Source: Candidatus Thorarchaeota archaeon (GTDB lineage: Archaea; Asgardarchaeota; Thorarchaeia; Thorarchaeales; Thorarchaeaceae). From it: a DNA stretch of 19,967 nt. Below the pieces are notes generated by a model. That model was given only the letters and a program-made list of their open reading frames with translations. It was not told where the DNA came from and did no database searches. Positions 7,226 through 13,496 of the stretch are shown piece after piece. The position numbers were made by a program, and so were the translations under genes. How positions within the stretch are numbered: position 1 is the stretch's first letter; every line of letters starts with the position of its first letter. Location of the stretch: NCBI GenBank assembly GCA_029855925.1, contig JAGSHP010000216.1, positions 1 through 19,967 on the forward strand, written 5' to 3'.

Positions 7226-7855
7226 ATGACTGAACCACAATTGACAGTGGCAATACTTGCTGGAGGCGACTCGAGGCGTTTCGCCACAGACAAGGCACTG
7301 GCACCATTCCGAGGACAACCCCTGCTACAACATATGCTGAGCATTGCTCACCAAATATCTCCCAGAGTGATAGTTGTGGTCTCGACTGAGGATCAAGCAC
7401 AACGGTTCAAGTCATTAGTTGGTTCGACCGAGATAGTGTCTGATCCGGAGGGGAGTGACAAGAGTGCCCTGACCGGGGCATTGACCGCGTTCGAGTTCTC
7501 AGAATCCACATTTACTCTATTGTTGCCTGTTGATACACCCCTTGCAAATACTGCCCTCATGAAGACATTGTACGATGTCAGAGGCGCACATAGTGCGATA
7601 GTCCCTGCTTGGCCTGAGGGATTCGTGGAGCCACTACATGCCGTCTATCGCACAGAGACCGCCTATGCGAGGGGCCTTGCCATCTTTGAAAAGGGGGCAC
7701 GAAAGATGCAGGATCTTCTCAACGCCCTCCCGAATGTTCTCTATCTCTCGACGTTGGTGCTCAAGAAGTTTGATCCCGAATTGCTGACATTCGCAAACAT
7801 CAACACAGAGCAGGATCTAAGGAGACTCGAGCGCCTGTCTGGTCGGGCGAGTTAG
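7226..7855 (+). CDS. mobA: MobA-like molybdenum cofactor nucleotidyltransferase
   Basis: Likely attaches GMP to molybdopterin, making the guanine dinucleotide cofactor of molybdenum or tungsten enzymes. The 209-aa protein begins with the nucleotide-binding loop AILAGGDSRRFATDKAL (about 9-25), followed by FRGQPLLQHM, LLLPVDTPL near residue 93 (metal-binding Asp) and VEPLHAVY. The family contains relatives with other sugar or nucleotide substrates, so MobA is the best call rather than certain. It starts 49 nt after hdrA on the same strand but has no clear Shine-Dalgarno. Its TAG stop overlaps the hypD stop on the other strand by 4 nt. Confidence 0.82.
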   Translation: MTEPQLTVAILAGGDSRRFATDKALAPFRGQPLLQHMLSIAHQISPRVIVVVSTEDQAQRFKSLVGSTEIVSDPEGSDKSALTGALTAFEFSESTFTLLLPVDTPLANTALMKTLYDVRGAHSAIVPAWPEGFVEPLHAVYRTETAYARGLAIFEKGARKMQDLLNALPNVLYLSTLVLKKFDPELLTFANINTEQDLRRLERLSGRAS

Positions 7856-8931
7856 TGTTCCATGTTCAGATAACGTATTCTACACGTGCCCTCATGACCA
7901 ACCATGCATGGGCCGTATGGGTCAGCAGGTGTGCATCTATTTCCGAATAGCGGGCACTCCACGGGATCGACTATCCCAAGAATGACCTTATGGCACTGGC
8001 AACCCGGAAGAATGTCTACTGATTCCATGGCTGGAAACTCGAACTTCTTACGAGCATCATATTCGGCCCATCTGTCGCGCAGGTAGTATCCTGACCTCTT
8101 GATCACGCCCAGACCGCGCCAAGGCGCATCATCGATGTAAAACGCGTCATCGAGCATCTTCAGGGCAACTGGATTGCCCTCAGGGCGAACGACCCGTCTG
8201 TACTCGTTCTCTGAGTCTGCGCGTCCCTCATCAATCTGTACCAGAATCATTCGAGTTGCCTCAAGAACGTCCAGTGGTTCAAAGCCTGCTGCAACACATG
8301 GAACCCCATGCTTCCTAGCAATGGGTTCGTACACTCTGGTACCGATGATCGTACTTACGTGGCCCGGCGTTATGAAGCCATCAACAGCAAACCCCTCAAT
8401 GTGAACGAGTATTTCCATCGCAGGCGGGATGACCTTCAGCGATGTGAACAGTGAGAAATTCTTGGGTGGCTCCTTCAGTATCTCAACTGCGAAAGTTGGC
8501 GCTGTTGTTTCAAAGCCCGCCCCCATGAACACGACTTCTCTATCCGGATTCTTTCGCGCAATCTCGACCGCGTCATTGATTCCATAGACGACCCGGACAT
8601 CTGCACCTTTCATCCGTTCTTTTTCAAGAGATGAATCTGTTGAGGGCACCTTCACCATGTCCCCAAAGGTCGCGATGATATGTCCTTGGCGAGCAAGTTC
8701 AACTATCTTGTCCACGTCCTCAGCAGCGCAGACACAAACAGGGCACCCCGGACCTGCAACAAGTGATATGTTCTCTGGGAGCATTGCACGAAGACCATTG
8801 CTACTGATAGTGTCCTCGTGAGTTCCACAGACATGGACAATTCGAACCCTCTTTCCTTCAGATAGCCGGCGTATCTCTCGGAGTACTCCCTGAGCATACT
8901 TGGGGTCTCGGAACTTCGTGAAGTCAAACAT
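7852..8931 (-). CDS. hypD: Hydrogenase maturation factor HypD
   Basis: HypD is the scaffold on which, together with HypC, the Fe(CN)2CO centre of [NiFe] hydrogenases is built. The 359-aa protein has the conserved VCGTHE (C35), GPGCPVCV (C63, C66), GDMVKVP and GFEPLD motifs and a C-terminal iron-sulfur region CQCHKVILG with further cysteines in VECPLFGNRCTPADPYGPC and GTCRIRYL. It is full-length and implies that the organism makes a [NiFe] hydrogenase, although none is encoded in this window. hypC and hypE are not adjacent. A CTTTTATG box at 8969-8976 predicts a leader of about 15 nt, so it probably has its own promoter although a gene on the same strand ends 69 nt upstream. Confidence 0.96.
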   Translation of the reverse strand: MFDFTKFRDPKYAQGVLREIRRLSEGKRVRIVHVCGTHEDTISSNGLRAMLPENISLVAGPGCPVCVCAAEDVDKIVELARQGHIIATFGDMVKVPSTDSSLEKERMKGADVRVVYGINDAVEIARKNPDREVVFMGAGFETTAPTFAVEILKEPPKNFSLFTSLKVIPPAMEILVHIEGFAVDGFITPGHVSTIIGTRVYEPIARKHGVPCVAAGFEPLDVLEATRMILVQIDEGRADSENEYRRVVRPEGNPVALKMLDDAFYIDDAPWRGLGVIKRSGYYLRDRWAEYDARKKFEFPAMESVDILPGCQCHKVILGIVDPVECPLFGNRCTPADPYGPCMVGHEGTCRIRYLNMEH

Positions 8932-8968
8932 TCTCGCTCTCGGCCTCAGTATATGCGCACCGAATGCC

Positions 8969-8976
8969 CATAAAAG
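8969..8976 (-). promoter_or_regulatory. TATA-like box of hypD
   Basis: CTTTTATG on the minus strand predicts transcription from about 8946, 15 nt before the hypD ATG. Confidence 0.45.
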
Positions 8977-9000
8977 AGCCGTGTTATGTACTTGCGGAGA

Positions 9001-9384
9001 TCAGGTCTTTCCTGATCGTGCTGCATCTAGAAGTACCAGTGCCTCACCAAGTGATATTGCAAGTCGACCTGCCAGCTCTCTGGGAGTGATGTCTGGCTTC
9101 TCTGGAAGGATGTGTGCCTGCAAGTAGCTTGCGAGACCCGGATACAATGGGTTTCTACGAGTGGTCTCGACAAGAAGCGGCCAGAGTGGATTACTCTTAA
9201 TATCGCCCAAGTCATCGTCGCCGACAAGCATGCTTGAAATAGCAGGTATTTCCTTCGTCTCGTAGGTGGCCTCCATAGAAGTTGGCCCTGCCTCAAAATG
9301 ATCCGTCAACCGCTTCTGTTTCATCCGCATCCCTTCGACTGTCGCTTCCCGGCGTGGACGATGTCCAACACTATCTTCCTCCAT
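9001..9384 (-). CDS. Unrecognised 127-aa protein upstream of hypD
   Basis: I do not recognise the family. The N-terminal third is basic and polar (HRPRREATVEGMRMKQKR). The C-terminal half (about 68-127) is compact and helical: NPLYPGLASYLQAHILPE, then ITPRELAGRLAISLGEALVLLDAARSG. The last 45 residues look like a helix-turn-helix or winged-helix fragment, which is a guess from pattern. A TTTAAAT box (9389-9395) lies only 4 nt before ATG 9384 and would place transcription inside the gene near 9366, so ATG 9330 or 9324 may be the true start, shortening the protein to 109 or 107 aa. It lies 69 nt upstream of hypD on the same strand. Confidence 0.6.
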   Translation of the reverse strand: MEEDSVGHRPRREATVEGMRMKQKRLTDHFEAGPTSMEATYETKEIPAISSMLVGDDDLGDIKSNPLWPLLVETTRRNPLYPGLASYLQAHILPEKPDITPRELAGRLAISLGEALVLLDAARSGKT

Positions 9385-9388
9385 ACCG

Positions 9389-9395
9389 ATTTAAA
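9389..9395 (-). promoter_or_regulatory. TATA-like box near the 127-aa gene
   Basis: TTTAAAT on the minus strand is too close to ATG 9384 to drive it but well placed for ATG 9330 or 9324. A second minus-strand AGTTAAAG further upstream (9436-9442 region) could serve the longer form. Confidence 0.35.
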
Positions 9396-9435
9396 CATTG
9401 AGGCTGAAAAACCATTTTCCGCCAATTCAGTAAGC

Positions 9436-9443
9436 TTTAACTA
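9436..9443 (+). promoter_or_regulatory. TATA-like box for the DUF211 transcript
   Basis: TTTAACTA predicts transcription at about 9465-9466, exactly at the ATG of a 24-codon ORF that precedes the DUF211 start. Confidence 0.4.
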
Positions 9444-9465
9444 GAACTTGCAAAGCAAGTACACA

Positions 9466-9540
9466 ATGAAAGATTACTGGCATTCAGGGCCAGCAACCTG
9501 GGGAATGATTACCAATTGCCACACGGCATCAGAAGAATAG
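9466..9540 (+). CDS. Possible leaderless 24-aa upstream ORF
   Basis: ATG 9466 lies about 26 nt downstream of the centre of TTTAACTA, so the mRNA could begin at this codon. The peptide begins MKDYWHSGPATWG and ends at TAG 9538-9540, overlapping the first eight codons of the DUF211 gene in another frame. Overlap of this kind could couple or attenuate DUF211 translation. There is no homology I can name and the peptide may be fortuitous. Confidence 0.25.
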   Translation: MKDYWHSGPATWGMITNCHTASEE

Positions 9541-9812
9541 TTTTGGACGTACTGAAACCTCACACGCCGCGAATAACAGACCTTGCACTCATGATATCTC
9601 GTGATGAGCGTGTGAATGGAATCAATCTGTCTCTGAAAGAGGTTGATCAGAACACAGAGTCTATCTCAGTGACGATTGAGGGTGACGACCTGGACTTCGA
9701 GTCTATAAAGGAGATCCTCGAACAGGCAGGCGCAGTCATTCACTCTATTGACCAAGTCGTGGCTGGGAAACGATTCGTGGAAGAAGTCACCCTTCAGCCA
9801 GAGAACAGCTAA
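9516..9812 (+). CDS. DUF211 family protein
   Basis: A 98-aa archaeal protein of the DUF211 family, recognised by GIRRIVLDVLKPHTP at the start, VNGINLSLKEVDQNTE near 34-49, VTIEGDDLDFESIKEILE and the terminal GAVIHSIDQVVAGKRFVEE. The fold is a small ferredoxin-like alpha/beta domain; the function is not established. The start is TTG, because the family's conserved N-terminus begins directly after it and no in-frame ATG or GTG is near. A GGGGA at 9500-9504 is the nearest Shine-Dalgarno-like sequence. It converges with the cyclin-fold gene 14 nt downstream. Confidence 0.87.
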   Translation: MPHGIRRIVLDVLKPHTPRITDLALMISRDERVNGINLSLKEVDQNTESISVTIEGDDLDFESIKEILEQAGAVIHSIDQVVAGKRFVEEVTLQPENS

Positions 9813-9826
9813 GATTCCAACGGGAG

Positions 9827-10459
9827 TCAATGACTTCCTAGTTCCTGGATTAGTTGTTGACTCTCGGTATCTATCTTTCTTTTCACAATTCCAAACAGTT
9901 CCTGTTCGAACACAGGTGGAATTATCTTTACAACATTACAGAGCCTGTCCACTATGCGCTCCGCAAGAGTCGTGGGGGACACCGCGCCTCCTCGCACCAC
10001 GCTCAATACGACCTCCTCTCTGACGCTTGACCTCACAATTGAGTCAACAACACTGGCGATCGTACCATCTGGGTCGACAAAGAATGGTAGCTGTGCCCTA
10101 TCCCTTAGTACGATGAATCCAAGGGACTCAACGATGCTATTTGTATACCAGTCAAGACTCGATTCTTTCACTCTCAGGCGCGCAGCGAACTCGGTCTTTG
10201 TTAGAGGATTCGGATGGCTCCAGGGATGGCGTGAAACTATATACAGTGAGGCACTGAAAAGGGACTCGGACTCCTTTGGAACTCCGACCCTGGAGATGTA
10301 GCGTCTGACGAGATCCATTGCCACTGCCTGATAGCGCTCATCAATTCTATTCTCTTCGTAGAATCCGTGAGCATCGCGCATATAATCAACCACTATCTGA
10401 GGACTGACCACATTCTCTATGTTCTCACCATGAAACACGATGCTCTCTCCTGCCGTCAC
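9827..10459 (-). CDS. Protein with a single TFB-like cyclin fold
   Basis: A 210-aa protein that I match to the TFB/cyclin superfamily by pattern only. Residues about 40-118 read RYQAVAMDLVRRYISRVGV, ESLFSASLYIVSRH, LTKTEFAARLRVKESSLDWYTNSIVESLGF. This lines up with one TFB cyclin repeat (VAATLYAACR, then LDEVADASRVDKKKLGQCYRLLLRSL in the TFB of this window). No zinc ribbon or B-finger precedes it and there is no clear second repeat; residues 120-210 are a separate mostly helical region. It is therefore not a standard initiation factor; a regulator is possible. The start is GTG with no good Shine-Dalgarno; a TTTATATT box (10494-10501) predicts a leader of about 12 nt. Confidence 0.65.
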   Translation of the reverse strand: MTAGESIVFHGENIENVVSPQIVVDYMRDAHGFYEENRIDERYQAVAMDLVRRYISRVGVPKESESLFSASLYIVSRHPWSHPNPLTKTEFAARLRVKESSLDWYTNSIVESLGFIVLRDRAQLPFFVDPDGTIASVVDSIVRSSVREEVVLSVVRGGAVSPTTLAERIVDRLCNVVKIIPPVFEQELFGIVKRKIDTESQQLIQELGSH

Positions 10460-10493
10460 TAACCGACAGCCAAGTTTCTTCGGGAACTTTGTG

Positions 10494-10501
10494 AATATAA
10501 A
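10494..10501 (-). promoter_or_regulatory. TATA box of the cyclin-fold gene
   Basis: TTTATATT on the minus strand predicts transcription near 10471, 12 nt before GTG 10459. Confidence 0.5.
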
Positions 10502-10556
10502 CCATTTTGCAAGCGAAACGGAGGTGAGTGGATTTCGCGCGGTACAGACTGACAGC

Positions 10557-11135
10557 CTATCGCTGGGTATAAGTCTTCTCCAGAGCCCATCTCAATGCAC
10601 GCTGAATCTCCTCGAACCGTTCCTTGGTGCCATAGTTCTTGATGATCATCTCTTTTAGGAGTCCATCTTCGTCCTCGACCTTGAAGTCGAAGGCGTTCTC
10701 CCATGTGATCTCGCCATTCTCGACCCGATGACGGTCTTCACGCTGGAACTTTCCAAGTATGCGCTCCATGAAGAATCTGGCGAAGGCACCCTTCTTGATG
10801 TCGTACAGGGCATTCTCCGCAGGTACAATTCTTAATGTGTCATCCTCCCGGTGTATGATTGCGAGAAGCTTGCTCCTTGCCTTATCGTAGATCTCGATGG
10901 TCTCGGGGACTTCAGCACTCTCAGGCGGTGCGGCCTCAGCCGCCGTTGGTGTCTCTCCTTTTCCAAGAATTGCATCAGCCGTTGCAAAGCTCCCAGCACC
11001 AATTGTGTTATCGAGGGCTTGACGATATGCTCTGAGTTTCTTGAGTCGTTCAGTTAGCCTTTCGTATTCCTCATCGATCTCTTTCTTCAATTCCAAGAGA
11101 ATTCGTATGCGTGGGTCTTCCAGAGCATACACCAC
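10557..11135 (-). CDS. Unrecognised 192-aa coiled-coil protein
   Basis: I do not recognise the family. Residues about 8-45 form a strongly heptad-like helix (LLELKKEIDEEYERLTERLKKLRAYRQ) suggesting a coiled coil. A low-complexity Ala/Pro/Glu linker follows (about 60-82). The C-terminal domain (about 83-192) has IYDKARSKLLAIIHR, a short strand region, GAFARFFMERILGKF, WENAFDFKVEDEDG and a final helix ERFEEIQRALRWALEK. The layout, coiled coil then linker then globular domain, resembles an assembly or adaptor protein, which is only a shape-based guess. The start is one of two consecutive GTG codons. ATATAC- and TTATAAT-like boxes lie in the 65-nt gap behind the ferredoxin gene. Confidence 0.65.
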   Translation of the reverse strand: MVYALEDPRIRILLELKKEIDEEYERLTERLKKLRAYRQALDNTIGAGSFATADAILGKGETPTAAEAAPPESAEVPETIEIYDKARSKLLAIIHREDDTLRIVPAENALYDIKKGAFARFFMERILGKFQREDRHRVENGEITWENAFDFKVEDEDGLLKEMIIKNYGTKERFEEIQRALRWALEKTYTQR

Positions 11136-11176
11136 CTTTCAATTATGCTTACCAATCAGACTGGACTGTCACTATT

Positions 11177-11202
11177 AGTATATCTTCTCTTGTATTATAA
11201 TT
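11177..11202 (-). promoter_or_regulatory. A/T-rich candidate promoter of the coiled-coil gene
   Basis: The minus strand reads TTATAATAC and then ATATACTAA between the ferredoxin stop and the coiled-coil gene. Either could act as a TATA box, leaving leaders of roughly 20-35 nt. The T-rich plus-strand complement gives no obvious terminator for the ferredoxin transcript. Confidence 0.3.
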
Positions 11203-11473
11203 ACGTATCTTCCAGAACCGAGATGGCGAAGTCCGGGCACTCCATTTCGCATAGGCGACATACAACACACGCATCAAGGTCGGCGACTACGGGGAGGTAA
11301 AATCCTCTGTTATCAACGGTGTCCGCTTTTGCAAGAACATCATGTGGGCAGACCGAGATACATATTCCACAACCTTTGCACAGCCTGCCGTCAATGGCAA
11401 TCTCTTTGGCTTTTCGAGGCAATGAATAGTCACCGTTCTTGGCCTCAATGGCCCTCGATATAACGCTTGGCAT
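11201..11473 (-). CDS. 2[4Fe-4S] ferredoxin-type protein, oxidoreductase delta-subunit-like
   Basis: Small electron carrier with two complete cluster motifs: CKGCGICISVCP followed about 25 residues later by CVVCRLCEMECPDFAI. The sequence RLCKGCGICISVCP and the ending ECPDFAISVLE resemble the delta (ferredoxin) subunit of 2-oxoacid:ferredoxin oxidoreductases, particularly KorD. The alpha, beta and gamma subunits are not in the window, so it may be a free ferredoxin. I chose ATG 11473 (90 aa). GTG 11491 and TTG 11503 are in-frame alternatives giving up to 100 aa, and none has Shine-Dalgarno spacing like its neighbours. It diverges from the DUF1922 gene. Confidence 0.8.
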   Translation of the reverse strand: MPSVISRAIEAKNGDYSLPRKAKEIAIDGRLCKGCGICISVCPHDVLAKADTVDNRGFYLPVVADLDACVVCRLCEMECPDFAISVLEDT

Positions 11474-11588
11474 TTGGTACGCAATGATCACAGTACCTCG
11501 CAAGGGAATCGCGCACTATTGTGATTTCGCTGCGATTGGATCGTCAAGAACTACTCGTGTTCTCTCGCTGTGCCTCCGAGAGAGTGAA

Positions 11589-11596
11589 TTAAATAG
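11589..11596 (+). promoter_or_regulatory. TATA box of the DUF1922 gene
   Basis: TTAAATAG predicts transcription near 11618, about 12 nt before ATG 11630, so the mRNA has a very short leader. Confidence 0.5.
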
Positions 11597-11629
11597 ATAA
11601 GCACCAGATTACCAGTCGGAGTTCCCGCA

Positions 11630-12340
11630 ATGAAACAGTATCTAGTATTCATGTGCCCTCGTTGCAGGCACTATACTAATGCACCAGTTGGACAGAAGCG
11701 AAGGGTATGCAGTTATTGCGGAAAGATCATTGACATCTCAAAGGCTGCTACCGCTCTGTTTGATGACGCACAAGCTGCAGCAGAGGCTGTGAAACAATTC
11801 AATGCGGGTAAGGACCACGACTTTGAAGATGCGGTACAGAGATCGCGTGACAAGATTCTCAGACTAATGCCATCGGACCGCATCGCTGTCAAGGACATCG
11901 CCGATGATGTTCAGGGCGAATCACTACCGACAGGAAAGACACGAAGACTGTTAGTGCTTCTTGAACGGGAGGCCCGCGACCAGCCATGCAGCCTTGATGA
12001 TTTTGCCAAGGTCTGCACAGCCAATGGCCTTGAATGGTCTTGGGTTGAGACCCAGCTCGAGAAACTCTTTACTGCCGGGGACGTCTTTTACCCGACCCCA
12101 TGGAAGATAATGTACATCAAAGCCCCATCAAAGACTAAGGCGAAGGGGGCGGTTGTGGACATCTCTAATGAGTTGCTTGCATACTTACGAGAACAGGATC
12201 GAGATGTGTCCGTGAAGGATCTGTACGCACGGTACGCCGAGATGGGGGTCTCTGAGGAGTCTGTAGATGCCTCACTGGAACGTCTAATGCGCAAGAATGA
12301 GATCTATCAACCCCTCCCCAACTTTGTTCGTGCACTGTGA
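11630..12340 (+). CDS. DUF1922-type zinc-ribbon protein with winged-helix-like C-terminus
   Basis: A 236-aa protein. The N-terminus is a four-cysteine zinc ribbon of the DUF1922 type: FMCPRCRHYTNAP (C9, C12) and RRVCSYCGKIIDI (C27, C30). Residues about 65-165 contain helix-turn-helix-like repeats (RRLLVLLEREARDQ, then CSLDDFAKVCTANGL and a wing near DVFYPTPWKIMYI). Residues about 175-236 give a second winged-helix pattern ending EIYQPLPNFVRAL, reminiscent of the C-terminal domain of archaeal MCM-associated and other nucleic-acid proteins. A DNA- or RNA-binding role is inferred from the zinc ribbon and winged helices, and the specific function is unknown. It diverges from the ferredoxin gene and is followed 71 nt later by another winged-helix-like gene. 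Confidence 0.75.
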   Translation: MKQYLVFMCPRCRHYTNAPVGQKRRVCSYCGKIIDISKAATALFDDAQAAAEAVKQFNAGKDHDFEDAVQRSRDKILRLMPSDRIAVKDIADDVQGESLPTGKTRRLLVLLEREARDQPCSLDDFAKVCTANGLEWSWVETQLEKLFTAGDVFYPTPWKIMYIKAPSKTKAKGAVVDISNELLAYLREQDRDVSVKDLYARYAEMGVSEESVDASLERLMRKNEIYQPLPNFVRAL

Positions 12341-12351
12341 CTTGGGAGAGC

Positions 12352-12359
12352 TTAAATGA
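12352..12359 (+). promoter_or_regulatory. TATA-like box before the 129-aa gene
   Basis: TTAAATGA predicts transcription near 12381, leaving about 30 nt before ATG 12412, so this gene can be transcribed apart from its upstream neighbour. Confidence 0.35.
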
Positions 12360-12411
12360 ATAGTGCATGACTAAATGATGTTGATGAGTACAAGAAGGGA
12401 AGACAGAATAC

Positions 12412-12801
12412 ATGCCGATTGTAGAGCTGGTCGCAAAGAGGATCCTGTCAAGAAACCCGGGCATAGACCTCCGGATAGTCGACTTGATAGTGCTTCTTTG
12501 GCTCTATTCTAACCCGTACGATAGCAAGCGACGACAGCTGTCAAGTATGAAGAACGTCCTGCGAATGACTGAGAGCATTCAGTCCCCTGGCGGGGGCGTC
12601 CCCATAACCGATGATGAGCTGACTCAGATCGTGCTTGCAAGCCTTGACCGACTGAAACGCAAGGGTCTGGTCTATGTGAGGTCTGCAGGGCACATCTTTG
12701 TGAAGGGCACCATGACTGAGAAGGGAATGCAATTGATTCAGGAGTCCGTTGACACCCCCTCTCTCAGGCGTGTCACATCAGAGTTTGGAAACAACCCGTA
12801 G
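12412..12801 (+). CDS. Small winged-helix-like protein (129 aa), unrecognised
   Basis: I cannot name the family. The N-terminal hydrophobic helix (DLRIVDLIVLLWLYSN, about 19-34) is followed by a basic linker, and residues about 66-118 have a winged-helix pattern: PITDDELTQIVLASLDRLKRKGLVYVRS, a wing near GHIFVKGTMT and a final helix TEKGMQLIQESV. This is similar in style to archaeal small DNA-binding regulators of the MarR/ArsR-like fold, by pattern only. It lies on the same strand as the zinc-ribbon protein and ends at a T-rich stretch that would terminate transcription. Confidence 0.65.
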   Translation: MPIVELVAKRILSRNPGIDLRIVDLIVLLWLYSNPYDSKRRQLSSMKNVLRMTESIQSPGGGVPITDDELTQIVLASLDRLKRKGLVYVRSAGHIFVKGTMTEKGMQLIQESVDTPSLRRVTSEFGNNP

Positions 12802-12826
12802 GTCACATTGAGATATCAACGTCGGA

Positions 12827-12844
12827 TATTTTATTTATTATTTC
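12827..12844 (+). terminator. T-rich terminator
   Basis: The plus strand reads TATTTTATTTATTATTT just after the 129-aa gene and before the convergent VOC gene. Such T-runs end transcripts in archaea without a stem-loop. It is strongest for the plus strand; the complement is A-rich and would not stop the minus-strand gene. Confidence 0.55.
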
Positions 12845-12849
12845 CTGCT

Positions 12850-13206
12850 CTAACTCTCTGAATACAGTACCATTCTATTACCGTGCGGGTCCTCGAAGAG
12901 CGCGAAGTGACCATACTCACCGCTCTCTCCAATGGGCGTCTTCTCTCCTAGTTTTTTCCCTCCGTGCTTTTCTACCAGTTCCAGAGTCCTATCAATGTCA
13001 ACCACATGGATCGATGGCACAATTGAGTCCTCCTCGCTATTCAGCTCGGCGCTGATTCCCATTTCTGACGGTGGCAGGATGTCTATAGAAGTCGTTCCCG
13101 GTTGCTGCTGAGTCCTCCAGCCAAAGACCGACTCGTAGAATTTTCTCGAAGCGTCATAGTTTCTTGAGGGAATCACCAAGTGACAGATGTAACTCTCCTC
13201 ATTCAT
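12850..13206 (-). CDS. VOC (glyoxalase/bleomycin resistance/dioxygenase) superfamily protein
   Basis: A 118-aa single-module vicinal-oxygen-chelate protein: it opens ICHLVIPSRNYDASRKFYESVFGW (beta-alpha-beta, H9 a possible metal ligand), has PSIHVVDIDRTLELVEKHGGK in the second half, and ends with FALFEDPHGNRMVLYSES, the usual metal/strand motif of the fold. The family includes lyases, dioxygenases and resistance proteins, and the substrate is not predictable here. Its ATG has GAGGTG with GAGG ending 7 nt upstream. It is divergent to the ribosomal operon and converges with the small winged-helix gene. Confidence 0.85.
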   Translation of the reverse strand: MNEESYICHLVIPSRNYDASRKFYESVFGWRTQQQPGTTSIDILPPSEMGISAELNSEEDSIVPSIHVVDIDRTLELVEKHGGKKLGEKTPIGESGEYGHFALFEDPHGNRMVLYSES

Positions 13207-13238
13207 GTCTTCACCTCGTTCTATGGTGGGATATGGGA

Positions 13239-13258
13239 CACTCTTTCAGACAAGAGTG
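13239..13258. repeat. Inverted repeat between the VOC gene and the ribosomal operon
   Basis: CACTCTT and AAGAGTG form a perfect 7-bp stem with a 6-nt loop, 17 nt upstream of the TATA box of the ribosomal operon. It could be an operator or simply a chance hairpin; no other copy was noticed. Confidence 0.35.
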
Positions 13259-13275
13259 ATGGCCGTGTGGTAAGG

Positions 13276-13283
13276 TTTAAAAG
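13276..13283 (+). promoter_or_regulatory. TATA box at the head of the ribosomal operon
   Basis: TTTAAAAG lies with its centre about 25 nt before ATG 13304. No better TATA-like box is seen before uL22, so this is the likely promoter of the operon. Confidence 0.55.
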
Positions 13284-13303
13284 TTAACGCCCGCGGTGGT
13301 CGG

Positions 13304-13465
13304 ATGTCCCTTCAAGGAACAGCTGTTTCGAGACTGAAGGAAGCAGTACAGGCATTGATTTCTGCTCGCGGAACCGCCTGTATACGTGTGCCGGAATGTC
13401 TTGGGGTGGTTGTTAAGGGAATAACGACCGATTATCCTGCTCACATCAGTGAGAGACCTGGCTAA
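13304..13465 (+). CDS. Unrecognised 53-aa leaderless ORF preceding uL22
   Basis: The ORF has 53 codons, beginning MSLQGTAVSRLKEAVQALI and ending TTDYPAHISERPG before TAA. It lies 31 nt upstream of uL22 on the same strand. Its ATG coincides with the transcription start predicted from the TTTAAAAG box, so it would be the first cistron of a leaderless mRNA. Codon use looks like ordinary coding sequence for this genome, and the middle carries a Cys-x5-Cys (CIRVPEC). I recognise no family. It could be a small protein, a leader peptide controlling the ribosomal operon, or the 5' leader RNA of the operon misread as coding. Confidence 0.5.
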   Translation: MSLQGTAVSRLKEAVQALISARGTACIRVPECLGVVVKGITTDYPAHISERPG

Positions 13466-13496
13466 GCCATGTCAATAGCACCGGAAGTGTGGTACC

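Noticed and set aside
12378..12512. 44-codon ORF starting near the predicted transcription start of the 129-aa gene
   Set aside because: It overlaps the 129-aa gene in another frame for most of its length, and the composition is unlike a protein; the main frame has a winged-helix pattern.
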